Positions 35,941-47,379 are shown, counted from the stretch's first letter. The stretch is 64,000 nt of DNA from Acanthococcus lagerstroemiae (GCA_031841125.1 CM063111.1:56481535-56545534); one strand, 5' to 3'. Numbers and translations are program-made. The notes: generated by a model not told the origin, from the sequence alone.

Positions 35941-36412
35941 TTGAAAACAATTTTGGTTAAAAAATTGAAAATTGAGTTTTTTCCATAATTGAATTCTCCG
36001 TTCGATTCTCTTTCAAATGGTATATAACACTTCATAATTATCATTTTTTTTACCATCTAAAAACTTGATTTAAAAAATATCAATTTACCTTGAAAAAATT
36101 CAAAATTTTCAAAAATGTTATTTTTATCAATGTTCCCCACCACTAGCGCTCCGCGCGAAGTTGAAACGAACTTTGCAATGTCAAAGCAATGCGTAGGCAA
36201 CACGGAAACGCGGAGTCTCGATTTTGCTTGGCTGTGGCGCTAGGTGCTACATACAGTAACTAAACTTGAAAGCCAAATATTATCATTTACTGTTTTGCCG
36301 GTGAAGAAGTCGTGTTTATTAGTCGTTTCATTTTCATTTCGTAATTGTAATTAGATAATAATTATTATATTATATTATGTAGATCAAGTTATTGAATATT
36401 TCAAATGTGAAT

Positions 36413-38269
36413 ATGCCGCGAAGTAAAAGAATTTTCAAGAAACGTATAAATGTTGGTGTACCAAAAAGTGATAACAAAGCAGACTGCGATACTGATAGCG
36501 ATACAAATGAAGATGTCGCCGTTGCCGGTACTTCGACCGCTGTAAGTACTTCTGCTGTTGATAGTACTTCTGCAGAACAACCAAGTCAATCAACATCATC
36601 TGCTTCTGTGAACCCTAATCAACCTTGTTCAGCTTCTAAGCAGAAACTGACGGGCCAGTTGCCACTGTATAATCAGTTCGTTTCCGATGAAGCAGCACCT
36701 TTCTCATATTCTATTGTAAACTTGAATTCTATCAACGAACTGCTGAATAAAGTATGTTGTTGTAAAATTTGCCATCAACCAATAAACATTTTTGCAAGAC
36801 ATATCAACGGGTTGGCCGAAAATATTCATATAAAATGTGAGACGTGTACCAACAACGATCAATTCACGTGTAATTCGGATAAACTTGATTTTGAATTAGA
36901 TGGTGAAAGTCAGTCATTTTATGATATAAATACTCGATTAGTTTATGGAATGCGAAGTATTGGAAAAGGTCAATACGAGGCACAGACGTTTTGTGGGATT
37001 ATGAATTTACCTCCACCAACCACTCAGTATCAGAAAACGTGTAAACTTCTCGCATCTGCTGCCGAACAGGTATGTTCCGAATCAATGCGCGAGGCAGTTG
37101 AAGAAGTAGTGTCACTAAATGATGACAATAGAAATATAGATGCTGCCTTCGATGGTTCGTGGCAAAAGCGTGGCCATAATTCTATGAATGGAGTGATTAC
37201 TTCTACAAGTGTACATACGGGTCGTGTTATAGACTGTGAAATTTTATCAAAGTTCTGTAAGTGCGAAAATCGGTTGAAAGACGTTCACGACGATAATTGT
37301 GCTGCAAACTATATCGGTACAAGAGGTGGTATGGAAGTTGAAGGTGTTTCGCGAATCTTTGATCGATCGCTTGCACAGTATAACGTTCGGTACAAAACGT
37401 ATTTAGGTGATGGTGACTCGCGAGCATTCAAAGGAGTCTGTGAAAAGCAGCCATACGGACCGAATTTTGTTATAAATAAATTGGAATGCATCGGTCATGT
37501 GCAAAAGCGCATGGGAACTCGACTACGAAGTCTAAAGAAGAAACTCGGTAGTGAGAAACTAAGTGATGGAAAGACTATTGGTGGCAAAGGACGACTCACA
37601 GATGCTGTTATCAATAAAATTCAGCAATATTATGGACAAGCAATCCGAGCTCATACAGATAATGTCGAAGATATGAAACGTGCTGTTTGGGCAATCTACT
37701 TTCATCTCTGGTCGAGCAATGAGAGGCCATTATATGGTCTCTGTCCAAAAAGTCCTGAAAGCTGGTGTAAATATCAGAAAGCTGTGACATCAAATGAAGA
37801 CTACAATCATGACCAGCACGAGCACTACCCCGATGTCATAATCCATGAAATAAAACCAATCTTCAAAGATCTCGCCGATCCAGAACTGTTGAAAAAGTGT
37901 TTACATAATTCAACACAAAATGCAAACGAGAGTGTGAACTCAGTTATCTGGACACGACTTCCTAAAACTGCGTTTGTTCAACTAAATACGTTGAAATTTG
38001 GTGTTTACGAAGCCATAGTAGCCTCCTTCAATAAAGGTAATATTACTAAATGCCTGATTTTCTATCATTTGGGAATGCAAGTAGGTGATAACTGTGTGAT
38101 GGAAATGAAGAAGAAGGATTTGGATCGAATCAAGAAAGCTGAATACACGGTTGATCAACTCTTCAAAGAGGCCAGGAAGCGGAAGGTCGTGGCTAAGAAG
38201 GCTCTCGAGGATTTGTACAGCACCGAAGAAGATCCGGATGAACCATCTTATCAACCAGGAGGACATTAG
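36413..38269 (+). CDS. Mutator-like transposase (PF20700 type), intact, 618 aa
   Basis: An uninterrupted 618-codon frame from the first ATG (residues MPRSKRIFKK). An upstream in-frame TTG is unlikely to be the start. Residues 31-75 are Ser/Thr/Asp-rich. A Cys cluster (115-120 and 142-145) is a likely zinc site. FDGSWQKRGHNSMNG at 246-260 carries a probable catalytic Asp (247). A Cys/His set follows (282, 284, 292, 296). YLGDGDS gives Asp 333 and 335. ECIGHVQKRMG begins at 358. CPKSPESWCKY precedes NANESVNSVIWTRLPK with a probable catalytic Glu (506). The C-terminus ends in YQPGG. This is the motif order of the animal Mutator-like transposase domain, which would excise and insert DNA. The full length and lack of stops suggest recent activity or domestication. 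A poly(A) signal follows the stop. I found no flanking terminal inverted repeats. Confidence 0.9.
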   Translation: MPRSKRIFKKRINVGVPKSDNKADCDTDSDTNEDVAVAGTSTAVSTSAVDSTSAEQPSQSTSSASVNPNQPCSASKQKLTGQLPLYNQFVSDEAAPFSYSIVNLNSINELLNKVCCCKICHQPINIFARHINGLAENIHIKCETCTNNDQFTCNSDKLDFELDGESQSFYDINTRLVYGMRSIGKGQYEAQTFCGIMNLPPPTTQYQKTCKLLASAAEQVCSESMREAVEEVVSLNDDNRNIDAAFDGSWQKRGHNSMNGVITSTSVHTGRVIDCEILSKFCKCENRLKDVHDDNCAANYIGTRGGMEVEGVSRIFDRSLAQYNVRYKTYLGDGDSRAFKGVCEKQPYGPNFVINKLECIGHVQKRMGTRLRSLKKKLGSEKLSDGKTIGGKGRLTDAVINKIQQYYGQAIRAHTDNVEDMKRAVWAIYFHLWSSNERPLYGLCPKSPESWCKYQKAVTSNEDYNHDQHEHYPDVIIHEIKPIFKDLADPELLKKCLHNSTQNANESVNSVIWTRLPKTAFVQLNTLKFGVYEAIVASFNKGNITKCLIFYHLGMQVGDNCVMEMKKKDLDRIKKAEYTVDQLFKEARKRKVVAKKALEDLYSTEEDPDEPSYQPGGH

Positions 38270-38289
38270 ATATATTTATTTTTACTTGG

Positions 38290-38295
38290 AATAAA
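38290..38295 (+). terminator. poly(A) signal AATAAA
   Basis: A canonical AATAAA lies 21 bp after the transposase stop codon, so the transcript could be cleaved and polyadenylated close to the ORF end. Confidence 0.65.
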
Positions 38296-39500
38296 ACTTT
38301 TTAGTACCTAAACTTTAAACCTGTTTTTCTCAATACATACTTTTTCAACCTTTATGTTCCTTTTTCTCAAGAATGGCTGAACTGCTCGACTTCATTTTTT
38401 TAATATTTTCATCAGCAAACTATACTCTACAATTAGACATGAGCTTTTTTGTTCAACATGATTACAGCGACTAGGAGAATTTTTTACATACTGAAAAACA
38501 TGGACCTAAAAGAAGCTTTATGAGATCATTCATAAAAATTTTCTTACAATCTAGTTTTTGAAATTCCCATGTTAAAATGTGTATCTAGGTTGGATCTAGT
38601 TGTACCTTCAAACCGGGACTCGATATCTATCGTGGTTGCCGAGAAAATGGTACATAAAAATGACCTCCAAAACATTGTTTTCACACTTCCCTTAAAGCCA
38701 GTTTTTTCAGTTTTCCAGGCCCTTCAAATACAAATTACACATGCAAGGGGGGGGGGGGTCAACTTTTTTCAATCAGTCCACAAACTCTTTTTTTCTAAAC
38801 TAACGTGCGCTTATGAAGCTGTGGCAGAAGGGGTGTAAAGATTTAGTAATAGAAATGATACCGCGCTCTATGAGGTGCAGAGCGTGGTGCGATGTCAATC
38901 AAAGACTTAATAGATTTTTATTCATGTGACTTAATGCTGACCGTGAAAGGGGGCGGGGGTGAAAGAATAAAATTCGAAAATTGGTTTGTAGGTTTTCGAG
39001 GTCGCTGCATTCGATTTTAGGGGTGATTTTTCAATGAGGTATCAAGAGCGTAGGACAAACAACGGTTGACTTGAGATTCACCCTTTCTAATTAAAGCCAC
39101 CGAATAGGGTAAAAATACAGTCTTATTTATTCAAAGTGTTACTAATAGAAAATAACGGCGTGAAAATTTCTCAACTGAAAAAGCACAGGAGCTTAAATTT
39201 GGCCAAGCGATCTTCGATATCAGCGACACAAGACCACCCCTATTTCGATACTTCGTGCAATTTTTCGCCGGAGAAGCTGGATTCGTATTACGACAGTGCT
39301 GCGGAAGGGGTCAGATACAAATCTGAGGCGATATTCGAAATCAGCGACTCAGAGCTTAGTTGGCTATCCTGTCCAAAAGATTGACTTTAGAATCTCGTAC
39401 AGAATTTGGAACTTGAGGAAAACTAGAGTAACCGGAATTAGCCTCTCCCTCGTGGAACTGAATGGTTTAGGGCGAGGGAAAATCTCTTCATCTCTCTACA
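38296..39500. other. non-coding, dispersed-repeat-like stretch
   Basis: No gene. TTCGATATCAGCGAC (39210) and TTCGAAATCAGCGAC (39335) are direct repeats 124-125 bp apart, and GAGGTCGCTGCATTCGA near 38998 is an inverted relative. G12 lies at 38747-38758. This looks like part of a dispersed repeat with the core TCAGCGAC, also seen near 23120-23170. Confidence 0.45.
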
Positions 39501-40350
39501 TGCTAAAAAAGTAAAATCAGCTGCCGCCACTGCCACCGGGAGAAATAACCCACTGCGGGTTGCCTACCCTATCCCTTAACGGCTTATTTCTCCAGGGGTA
39601 GCCTACCCTTGGGAAGGTGTTCATGATGGAGTAAGGAGCTTAGTAAACTCCGCCGCCGCCACCGCCGCCACCAAAAACCACTGCGGGTTGCCTACCCCGC
39701 CCCTTGACTGCTCATTTCTCCAGGGGTAGCCTACCCTTAGGAGGGGGTTCATAGTGGAGAAGGGAGCTTGGGGAGGAAGGTAGCGGTGAAGGACGAGGAA
39801 TTGTGGTGGGGGAGGGCTCTTTATACACTGAACAGCAAAAGCCACATCCACCTTCCTTTCCGAGGGGATAAATTCCTGGTGGCCGCTTCTGTACCTTAAT
39901 CTCACGTTTCACCACAGGTACCCTACCCCGGTATAGTAAAAAAGTAAAATCCGCCGCCTCCTCCGGAAGAACAAAACACTGCGGGTTGCCTACCCTGCCC
40001 CTTAATTGCTCATTTCTCTAAGGGTAGCCCACCATTGGGAGGGGGTTCATGATGAAGGTGAGAGCTTGGGGGAGGAAGGTCGCGGTGAAGAACGAGGAGT
40101 TGTGGTGAGGGGAGGGCTCACGATACGCTAACAGTAAAAGCCACCTCCTGCTTCCCCTCCGTGGGGATAAATTCCTGGTGACCTCCCCAGTACGTTTTAT
40201 CAGAAGTACCCTATCCTGGGGGGGGGCGGCTTCTTAGTGGAGATGGGAGCTCCTGGAGAGGGAGGATGGCCACGGTGAGGAAGGGCGTTGCATTGGGCAA
40301 GGAGGAACATGGTGGGGGAAAAAGACTGCGACGGCGGGGGTTGGGCCGTG
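39501..40350 (+). repeat. GC-rich complex satellite, at least three units
   Basis: CACTGCGGGTTGCCTACCC recurs at about 39550, 39679 and 39977, each followed by CTCATTTCTCCAGGGGTAGC or a close variant and then a GGAG-rich block. Spacings are about 128 and 299 bp, so units are of two lengths. The longer units also share AAGCCACATCCACCTTCC-like and GGGGATAAATTCCTGGTG phrases (near 39866 and 40165). GCCGCC runs separate units. Open frames here are by-products of composition. Confidence 0.85.
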
Positions 40351-41237
40351 AAGCGACCAGGGGGCGAAGCCCTCAGTAACCATTAAAATGAATTCTGGAA
40401 CCTAGGTGAAAAAGCTCCAGCATATCTAACGACAAATGCTATGAAAGTAAAAAGGTTGTTAGGATCTGGAAAATTATGGCACCAGGGGAGGCGGAAGATG
40501 CTTCAAATATAAGGTCATATATTTGAAAACAATGGACTCTTTCGTAACGCGATAATAATTACGAGTATTATGCGGTCTTTAGATTTCTTTCAAATTTAGT
40601 GGATTAGTTATTCTTCCCCCAAAATCTCAGAAGTCTCTCTCATTCATCCTTATCTACGTTTGCGAAAGAGAGGGGAGCCGAAGAAAAACCCGATGGTAGG
40701 ATGTTCTAGAAGGTGAAGTCATTGGATTTCAAACTACTGAATACTTTTTCATTTTCACGTCTATTCGCGCCGATTTTCAGATTCTCGCGAACAGATTAAT
40801 TAGAAACCAAGTCCAGGTGAGCGACCTTTAGTCGGCACTTAGAAATTTTTTTAGGACCCAGAATACATTCTTTACACGAGTCGTCCTACATATACGATGC
40901 TTAAGGAAAGAGAATGTAAGTTGTCACATTTAAGCTTTCTGACTTGGCGCCCTGCCTGCAAAAGGACCAATACTTATTAACATTCCTCATAACATATACG
41001 AATGCTGGGACGTTGCATAATTAGAAAAACGCAGTGTACCAACGTTATAATTTGATTTTCTGATAGAAAATGACACGTGACATACTACCTTTTCCCTAGC
41101 CATTGTGAATAGGCACCCACCTGTAATTGAACAATGAAGAATTCAGATCCCAATTTGATTGAATTTATGATATAGAATTCAAAATCGAATAAGACAAGAA
41201 ATAACAAACGAACAATTTCGTCTCAATCTAAGAATAG
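40351..41237. other. non-coding stretch
   Basis: AT-rich, stop-dense, no recognisable repeat ends or gene until the MITE at 41238. Confidence 0.45.
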
Positions 41238-41617
41238 CAGTGTTGTTAGACATAACAAAACAAAATGACAATTGAATTGTAGAAAATTTGTCATACTGAC
41301 AAAACCATTTATCAGTTCTGTCATATGACAAAATGGAAATGACGTAACAAAAAATGAATCAAATGATCAAACAAAATGACAAAAAATTATGTCATGACAT
41401 TTTGTCTACTATCAAATGATGAACCATGCTAAACGACGTTAATTGATAACAGATTATGCTAATGACAGTAGACTATGCTAAGCAACATTGCTATCGACAG
41501 TATATTATGCTACGCGACATGACAAAAAGGAAGACAAAATGACAAAACTCTGAAGATGACAAAACAAAAAAAGATGAAATGCTCCCCTGACAAAAATCAT
41601 TTTGTCTAACAACACTG
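41238..41617. mobile_element. hAT-type MITE, 380 bp
   Basis: Inverted ends CAGTGTTGTTAGACA are perfect over 15 bp. Flanking 8-mers AAGAATAG (41230-41237) and AAGAATTC (41618-41625) match at six positions, in keeping with an aged hAT target duplication. The interior repeats ATGCTAANCGACA-like phrases (41427, 41456, 41475, 41509) and AAATGACAAAA. Non-coding. Confidence 0.75.
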
Positions 41618-41631
41618 AAGAATTCTGATTG

Positions 41632-42721
41632 TATGACATTTTTCCGACTACAATTTTCTGACACGGCATTTTTCCGACACGACGATACTCCGACTCATTT
41701 TGAAATCAAATTTCTTTATCAACTTTCAAAATTTTATGCGATATTTACATTGTGTGACAGATTTAGTAGATACTGTAAGGTTGGGATATTTCCGTAATCA
41801 GCGGCAATGTTCTCCAAACGAATTTGGAGGTCGCGCCACTTCTTTTGTGGGGCACCTCTGACCTTCTTTCCTGGAGCGAGCTCCTGTATAACTATCTCGG
41901 TGTAACCCTGCTCCTTCTGAAATTCAGATAGAGCAGAGTATAGATCGGGATGGTGTTTTCCCACCACCTGACGGAATCGGTTATGTCAACCCTCGCTAAC
42001 ATTATTTGTTCGATGTGTCTTAGCGAGGGTTGTTTCAAACTGATTCCACAGTGATGGGGGATATCTCGGCCTTGCTGCTCTTCTGGTGCATCTTGCTGGT
42101 GTTCCAATGTAGTTCTTGTGGAAAAAATCGAAGACGGGATGCAGAGCTGCTGGACAATCGGCGACAAGGCTGCGGAATGCGGGGGTGACATCGTACTAAG
42201 CACTCCTCCAGAGACACCCTGCAACTCGGAGCGAAACATCTGAGCAGGATGCTGATTTGGATGTTCCTCCGCTTTTCTCTTCAGTCCTGCCACCAATTTC
42301 TCCGATGCACTTTCCTCTCTGTTAGGAGGATGAGAGTGTTGTGACTCCTGCGGAACTCTAATAACTTCAAGTTGGTTATCACTGCTGCGTACAATTGTAA
42401 CAGCTCTTGCTGAACATTCCTTCATTCTAGTCCGGCGGCATTCCCAGTAGGTTCTTCCGTTTCGTTCTCGCGTACGGAGGTAGATGTATCCATCTAGATG
42501 AAGTTTATTTGCGATTATTTCGGCTGATATTTTTACTACGAGTACTTGAACTGAATGAAGCTGTGCATCAGGTACAAGGGGTTCGAACTAACTACTTTTT
42601 AAAATTGCTATGCATTGGCTAAGTAAATGTGTCGGAGTGTTATCGGAGTTCTGTCGTGTCGGTATAAATGTTAGTCGGAAAAGTTTGTGTCGGAAAATTG
42701 TCGCGTCGGAAAAATGTCGTA
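41632..42721 (-). mobile_element. MULE-type transposon with GTCGGAAAAATGTC terminal repeats
   Basis: Both ends carry inverted arrays of a ~16-bp unit like GTGTCGGAAAAATGTC: on the left 41632-41700 (seen as GACATTTTTCCGAC, GGCATTTTTCCGACACGAC) and on the right about 42630-42721. Between them lies a minus-strand FLYWCH/MULE protein relic. The element is only 1.09 kb, far shorter than an autonomous MULE, because the catalytic core is missing. The left end lies 15 bp from a hAT MITE. Confidence 0.8.
41734..42597 (-). pseudogene. FLYWCH zinc-finger/MULE transposase protein, core deleted
   Basis: On the minus strand from about 42505 the frame reads LHLDGYIYLRTRERNG, then YWEC, seven residues, CSARAV and HSHPPN, a complete FLYWCH-type zinc finger (aromatic W, two Cys, His-x-His). 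REESASEKLVAGLKRKAEEH and a FRSELQGVS segment follow, as in FLYWCH proteins linked to MULE transposases. After about 41990 the protein jumps, with a frame change, to a C-terminal part (VGKHHPDLYSALSEFQKEQG and LLNLSHNV) that I recall as the usual family C-terminus. The DDE transposase core of several hundred residues is therefore missing. The frame is open back to about 42597 without an ATG. It cannot encode a transposase, but a DNA-binding peptide is conceivable. Confidence 0.8.
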
Positions 42722-42907
42722 GTACCAATTGTCTGAGCGGAACAAAGGCAATTTTTTAAAATAAGAAATAGGGTAAAATCTGTTTGAAATACAACACGAA
42801 GTACCCTGACTCTTAGGTGAAAGATGCTGAAAATTTCAAAATTCCCTGACATTTCCAGATGGACAAAATTTCCTGACTTTCCCAGGTTTTCCACAGAATG
42901 GACACCC
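42722..42907 (-). repeat. CAGGGTGTCC-family fragment
   Basis: ATTCCCTGACATTTCCAGA, TTTCCTGACTTTCCCAGG and the end GAATGGACACCC match the family at 10462 and 53050-53315. It abuts the right end of the MULE. Confidence 0.5.
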
Positions 42908-43129
42908 AGATTTTAGCATTATTCTTACTTTCAAAATTTTCTTCATTTTTTATACTTAATGCACTCAGTTACTGAGCTCTTTGACGTGTAAGCTGAAGGA
43001 ATTTAACTTATTCGTGTTATTTTGTAAATGGTGTGCCGCGGTAAAAGCGTGCCGCGTTGCAAGAAAAGGTTGAAAAACACTGAAGTAGAAGGAAGAAAAG
43101 TCAAAAGTTCAAGTCTTATTCTCACTATA

Positions 43130-43446
43130 CAGGGACGCATCGAAGAGTTTTTCCGGGAAGGGGGGGGGGGGGAAGGTAAAAATTGTGAAAGTCCCAACTG
43201 ACTCAACTCAAAATTTCCAAGTATCGAAGCAAAAAAAAAAAACCTTTTGACCTGTTGGATTTTTCTAACTAACTCACCTTAAAATTCCCAAATATCAAAG
43301 CAAAAAAAACCTTTTAACTTGATTGTTGAGTTTTTAGGTTTTTCCAATTCGTCTTACTGAAATGGTAAATTTTCCTCAAATGCTTTAGTGAAAAATTCCA
43401 ACGGGGAGGGGGGCGGGTGAGTTGCCCACCTATCGGTACGTCCTTG
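43130..43446 (-). mobile_element. hAT-type MITE family H2, copy 2
   Basis: The ends read CAGGGACGCATCGAAGAG and, inverted from the right, CAAGGACGTACCGATAGG. It aligns to 20840-21194 in the opposite orientation, including the AAAACCTTTTGA units (two to three here). A 13-G run lies near its left end. No matching 8-bp flanks are recognisable, so one flank may be altered. Confidence 0.7.
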
Positions 43447-44283
43447 CAGGTACGATACTACACCATATTATGTCAGTGAAAAACCACTTTTATAACTTAC
43501 GAACACTGGTCATTTACTTACACCTCGAAGATAGGAAGAACTCTACACCGGCACTGTCACCAACTTTACACAGCTAAATACGAAAAATGCAACATCTGAC
43601 GCAAGCTTAATGCCTGGTCTAACTTCGGTTCAACGGCAAATCCACCAGGCGCTGCACTTTTGTCTTGATTTTGGGGTGTAGCGGGCAATTATTACGAAAA
43701 AACGTATAGCAGCACGAAGTGTGGTGAATTTTCAATAATTCATACACACATATTTCAGAACTTTAAAGACACAACCATGCTCTCGTTTAGGAGCCGAGCA
43801 CAGGAACGTACACATGTTCCGGTATGTCTACAGTACCACAGTAAGTATTAGATACTTAGTTAATTATTAACAAGTTGATACACACGAAAGCACCATGGGA
43901 AACTTAAATACGAAGTAGCGGACACGTAACGAATATTAAAGAGGAGCCGCAACACGATCCGTATTCAGCGATTGCAACATCGAACTGAAGTCTGAAATCG
44001 CGCCTTGACTGATGTACAGGTCACAATATTGACATCGCGATTCGTCAGTTTCTTCCGAGAAAAGCTGCAATACGTCCCTCCTCCTAAATCCACGTAATTG
44101 GATACATACAGCAGGCGATAAGCTCATACTGATACAGGTATGACGAACGGTCCGATAAGGGAATCCCTCACACAAAATGACGTCCGATGATACAGCTTAT
44201 CAATATTCAGTTCATCCACTTCGAAGATATGGTTTTTATTAATCATCAGTAATGGGCCTCTGAACGGAAGCGTGACACGTTTT

Positions 44284-44323
<40 letters not shown>

Positions 44324-44640
44324 AAAAAAAAAACTCATCTACTATGTACACTAATATGTATGTCAACACATTACCTATTCCTACAGCGAACCCCTACATA
44401 TGTACTAGATGATTAGCATGGTACTTCAAATTTTTCAGACATGAATAAACGTATCGGCATTTTCCGGGCTCCAAACGTGAACACTTTTCGGGGAAAAGAG
44501 AATGGGGCAAATAGGGGGAAAAATGGTAAAGTTCATGTTCAAAAGGCAAAAAAGAAAATGCCAATGTAAGTTAAAAAAAAAAGTTTTTCACTTTTTGCTA
44601 GAAGATGAGAGGGCAGACTCTTTTTTTTTTCTAATTTGCT
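43447..44640. other. non-coding stretch
   Basis: No recognised gene. It includes the (CA)n run listed separately. Short frames have no family resemblance. Confidence 0.4.
44287..44333 (+). repeat. (AC)16 microsatellite followed by A15
   Basis: A perfect AC dinucleotide run from 44287 to 44318 followed by an A run to 44333. Confidence 0.95.
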
Positions 44641-44712
44641 CTCCACCCGAGTCCTGGAATCCGCCCTTTCGAGCATTACTCCAGTCTTAGCCTTCTTCCC
44701 TCAGTCAAGGAA
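44641..44712 (-). mobile_element. SINE family S1, 3' tail fragment
   Basis: On the minus strand it reads GGCTAAGACTGGAGTAATGC, then CGAAAGGGCGGATTCCAGG and ACTCGGGTGGAGAGCAAA, matching the tails at 34560-34617 and 58485-58528. The tRNA-like head is absent (5'-truncated). Confidence 0.6.
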
Positions 44713-46882
44713 AGCTCTGATCCCCCCTGCCATTTTAACGCTCTCCTGTAGTGAAGTTATGTAAAAATCTCAACACTTCAAACGACACAATAGAAACTGA
44801 CACTGAGCCAAACACTCGAAGGAATGTTGTACTCGCACTTCGTATAAATCCATCGATCATCCTGCTGTCCTCCGCCGGATAAAACTATCATAACTTCTCG
44901 CCTATCGTCTTGGCAAGTCGTGCACTAATCAGTCGTCTTCGGGGCGCATACGAATAGTTTAGACATGCATATAACGTGGTAACAAATTGTAGCAATATAC
45001 ATAATGATACGTATAACGCCCAGGTACATCGCGATGAGCTAACGAAAAACAAAGCAGGCAATACAGCAGCCAGCAGCAAGAGCTATACAATCTCAATAAT
45101 AAAACTACTGTAGCATGTCATTAATGGAAGAGCAGGTAGTTCTTCTAAACGAGTAGCATCGTCCGTAGAAGAATATCCCAAATGATATCGAATTCCGAAT
45201 AGTCTGCTCGAGGCGAACTGATTGACTGGATGCAGACTGATGGCTTCATGGCTTCTTCGTTCGCCATTGTGAGAAGGTGGCGATACATTCAACACACAGA
45301 CTGACCTCTGTGTCGCCCTGTCATCGACGAAATTGCCACCACAGATCAGACTTGGTTTTTTATATTGCCGAGTGCATTGTACCGTTCGCTGCACAGAAAA
45401 TCCAACATCATTCTATCCTCTTCCCTTATCTAACTAATACATTTTCGCGTCTATTTACAATTAGATCGAAGTAGAGCACCAAGATTTATGGCTGTTCTAA
45501 AAAAAAAAAAAAAAAAAAGTTACAATGTTACTTTCAAATACTCCTTTCTTCTTCTTCCTTCCCCTTCTGTTTTTTCTAATTTTAATACCGTGTACATCAG
45601 TACCTTTCTCACACTCCGTTATTTACGGGGAAGAAACCCGATACAGCAAAAAAAAAATTCCAAGGTGAATGAACCTTTTTAGTATTCTACACGTAATTTC
45701 GATGTGTTTGAAAACATTTCGAATTTCTGTTGGTTTCTTTTCCCGTATTTTTTTCTTCTTCACTTTCTTCGTTCACTCACTCGTTCGCTTTGTTCCTTCC
45801 AAGCTTTTTTTTTTCTTTTTTAATCATTTTTATTGGGTAGAAAACGCATCAGTTGGAAAGAATGATTACATACATGAGCGTGAAAAACGTCGAATTGTTT
45901 ACACCTCATCGTGTACATATCCTTTGGCGCAGCTTTTTAGAGGCTCTAATGAGATGTGTCAGACGTGAGCGGGATCCTTTCGGGAAGTTTGCTGACAGCA
46001 TGATTGCTGTGCATGAACTTCTTGGAGAATGAATCAGCTGTATCTGGATGCCCACAAAATCAGGATAGCTATGCGGGAATTCACGGGAAAACCGATGAGG
46101 GAAACTAGATAGCAATGTCGGATGAAATTAAAATAATTACAAGAGGAATCTCGTTCTCCCACAATAATGTTGATTCATGACCCGTTTTCAGTAGCTGAAA
46201 ACTAAAACGACCTCCTGAGACATGTGTAGCATACATTTTGGCTATACATATCTGATCAATTTTGCGATACTGATACTTGAGAACAAAAGAACTTGAAACA
46301 TTCAAAAAACCTTAAAATTGCTGAAATAATAAATTTTCCAGAAATTCGGAAGGAAGTTTGGGTATTATTTTTAAAAAAAATGGTTGAAAATATGTAGTAA
46401 AAAATTAGGAGAGAATTGTTTTTCTGCAAATTCTCGAGTTTGACCGAGTTTCCAAAGATTACTCAAAATTTTAGAAGACCAACTTGACAAAAGTTCAAAA
46501 CATTGCATCGAATGATAAAGGTGATCGCAGATTCATGGGATTTGTGAGTCACTGATCATGTTTAATGATGCAGAGAGCCAGTGATGTCGCGTGGTACTCC
46601 TTCCCAGGTGTTCAACTGGCGGGTCTACACCCCCCCCCCCACACGCACACACAAAATCAGTATGTATCAAAATCTTATAGTCAGTATCAGTATGCACGAG
46701 TATAAATAATGGGTGTCAATGAAGACTGAAGTTGCATCCATCCACACACCACATAGCAGCATGCTCATGCGCTTCCAGAACGTTCATTTTTGTTAGTGAA
46801 CACCCTGCCATTTAAATTAACGAAGTCTCCGCTTCACTCTTCGCCGTCTTTGTTGCGAACGCGACTGCTACAAGACCAACGA
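44713..46882. other. non-coding stretch
   Basis: AT-rich with A and T runs (45500-45518, 45806-45825) and C11 at 46630-46640 followed by an ACAC patch. No recognised gene or transposon end. Confidence 0.4.
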
Positions 46883-47083
46883 GAGTGTGCAATGTTGCTA
46901 GTGAACAACCTACGCGATTCCCATAGCATGTGACAAAGATAACGCCACTGCAACAATACTGACAAGAGTGTGCAACGTTGCTAGTGAACATCCTACGCGA
47001 TTCCTATAGTATGTGACAAGATAACGCCATTGCAACAATACTGACAAAAGTGTGCAATGTTGCTAGTGAACATCCTTACGCAC
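46883..47083 (+). repeat. 83-bp minisatellite, ~2.4 units
   Basis: Units start at about 46883, 46966 and 47048. Each starts GTGTGCAAYGTTGCTAGTGA and includes CCTACGCGATTCC and GATAACGCCAYTGCAACAAT. A partial relative (TTAGTGAACACCCT) occurs near 46793. Confidence 0.85.
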
Positions 47084-47379
47084 CTCCTTTTCCTCCCAAT
47101 TTAGATTTCTGGAATTTCCTCAAGAGCGCAGAAAAATAGCAGCGGAAAGATCGGTTCCATCTGTCTTACTCCTCTGTTGATGTCTAAAGCTTCCCCTTCT
47201 ACATTCTCTTGTCTGATACAAACATGATTATCGAAATGAAAACGCCCATAACTATCAACAGGCATTCGTAATACAGATCAGAACACATTTCGTCAGCATA
47301 TCCAGTTGACTATGATCCCGGAATAAAGATATCGTTCTTTTTGTTTGACTGTTTGGCCGTCTTTTATCATTCACTCAGA

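Noticed and set aside
39501..40350. possible CRISPR-like array
   Set aside because: Repeats are ~100 bp or longer with unequal spacing and GC-rich spacers, and the genome is eukaryotic. It is a satellite.
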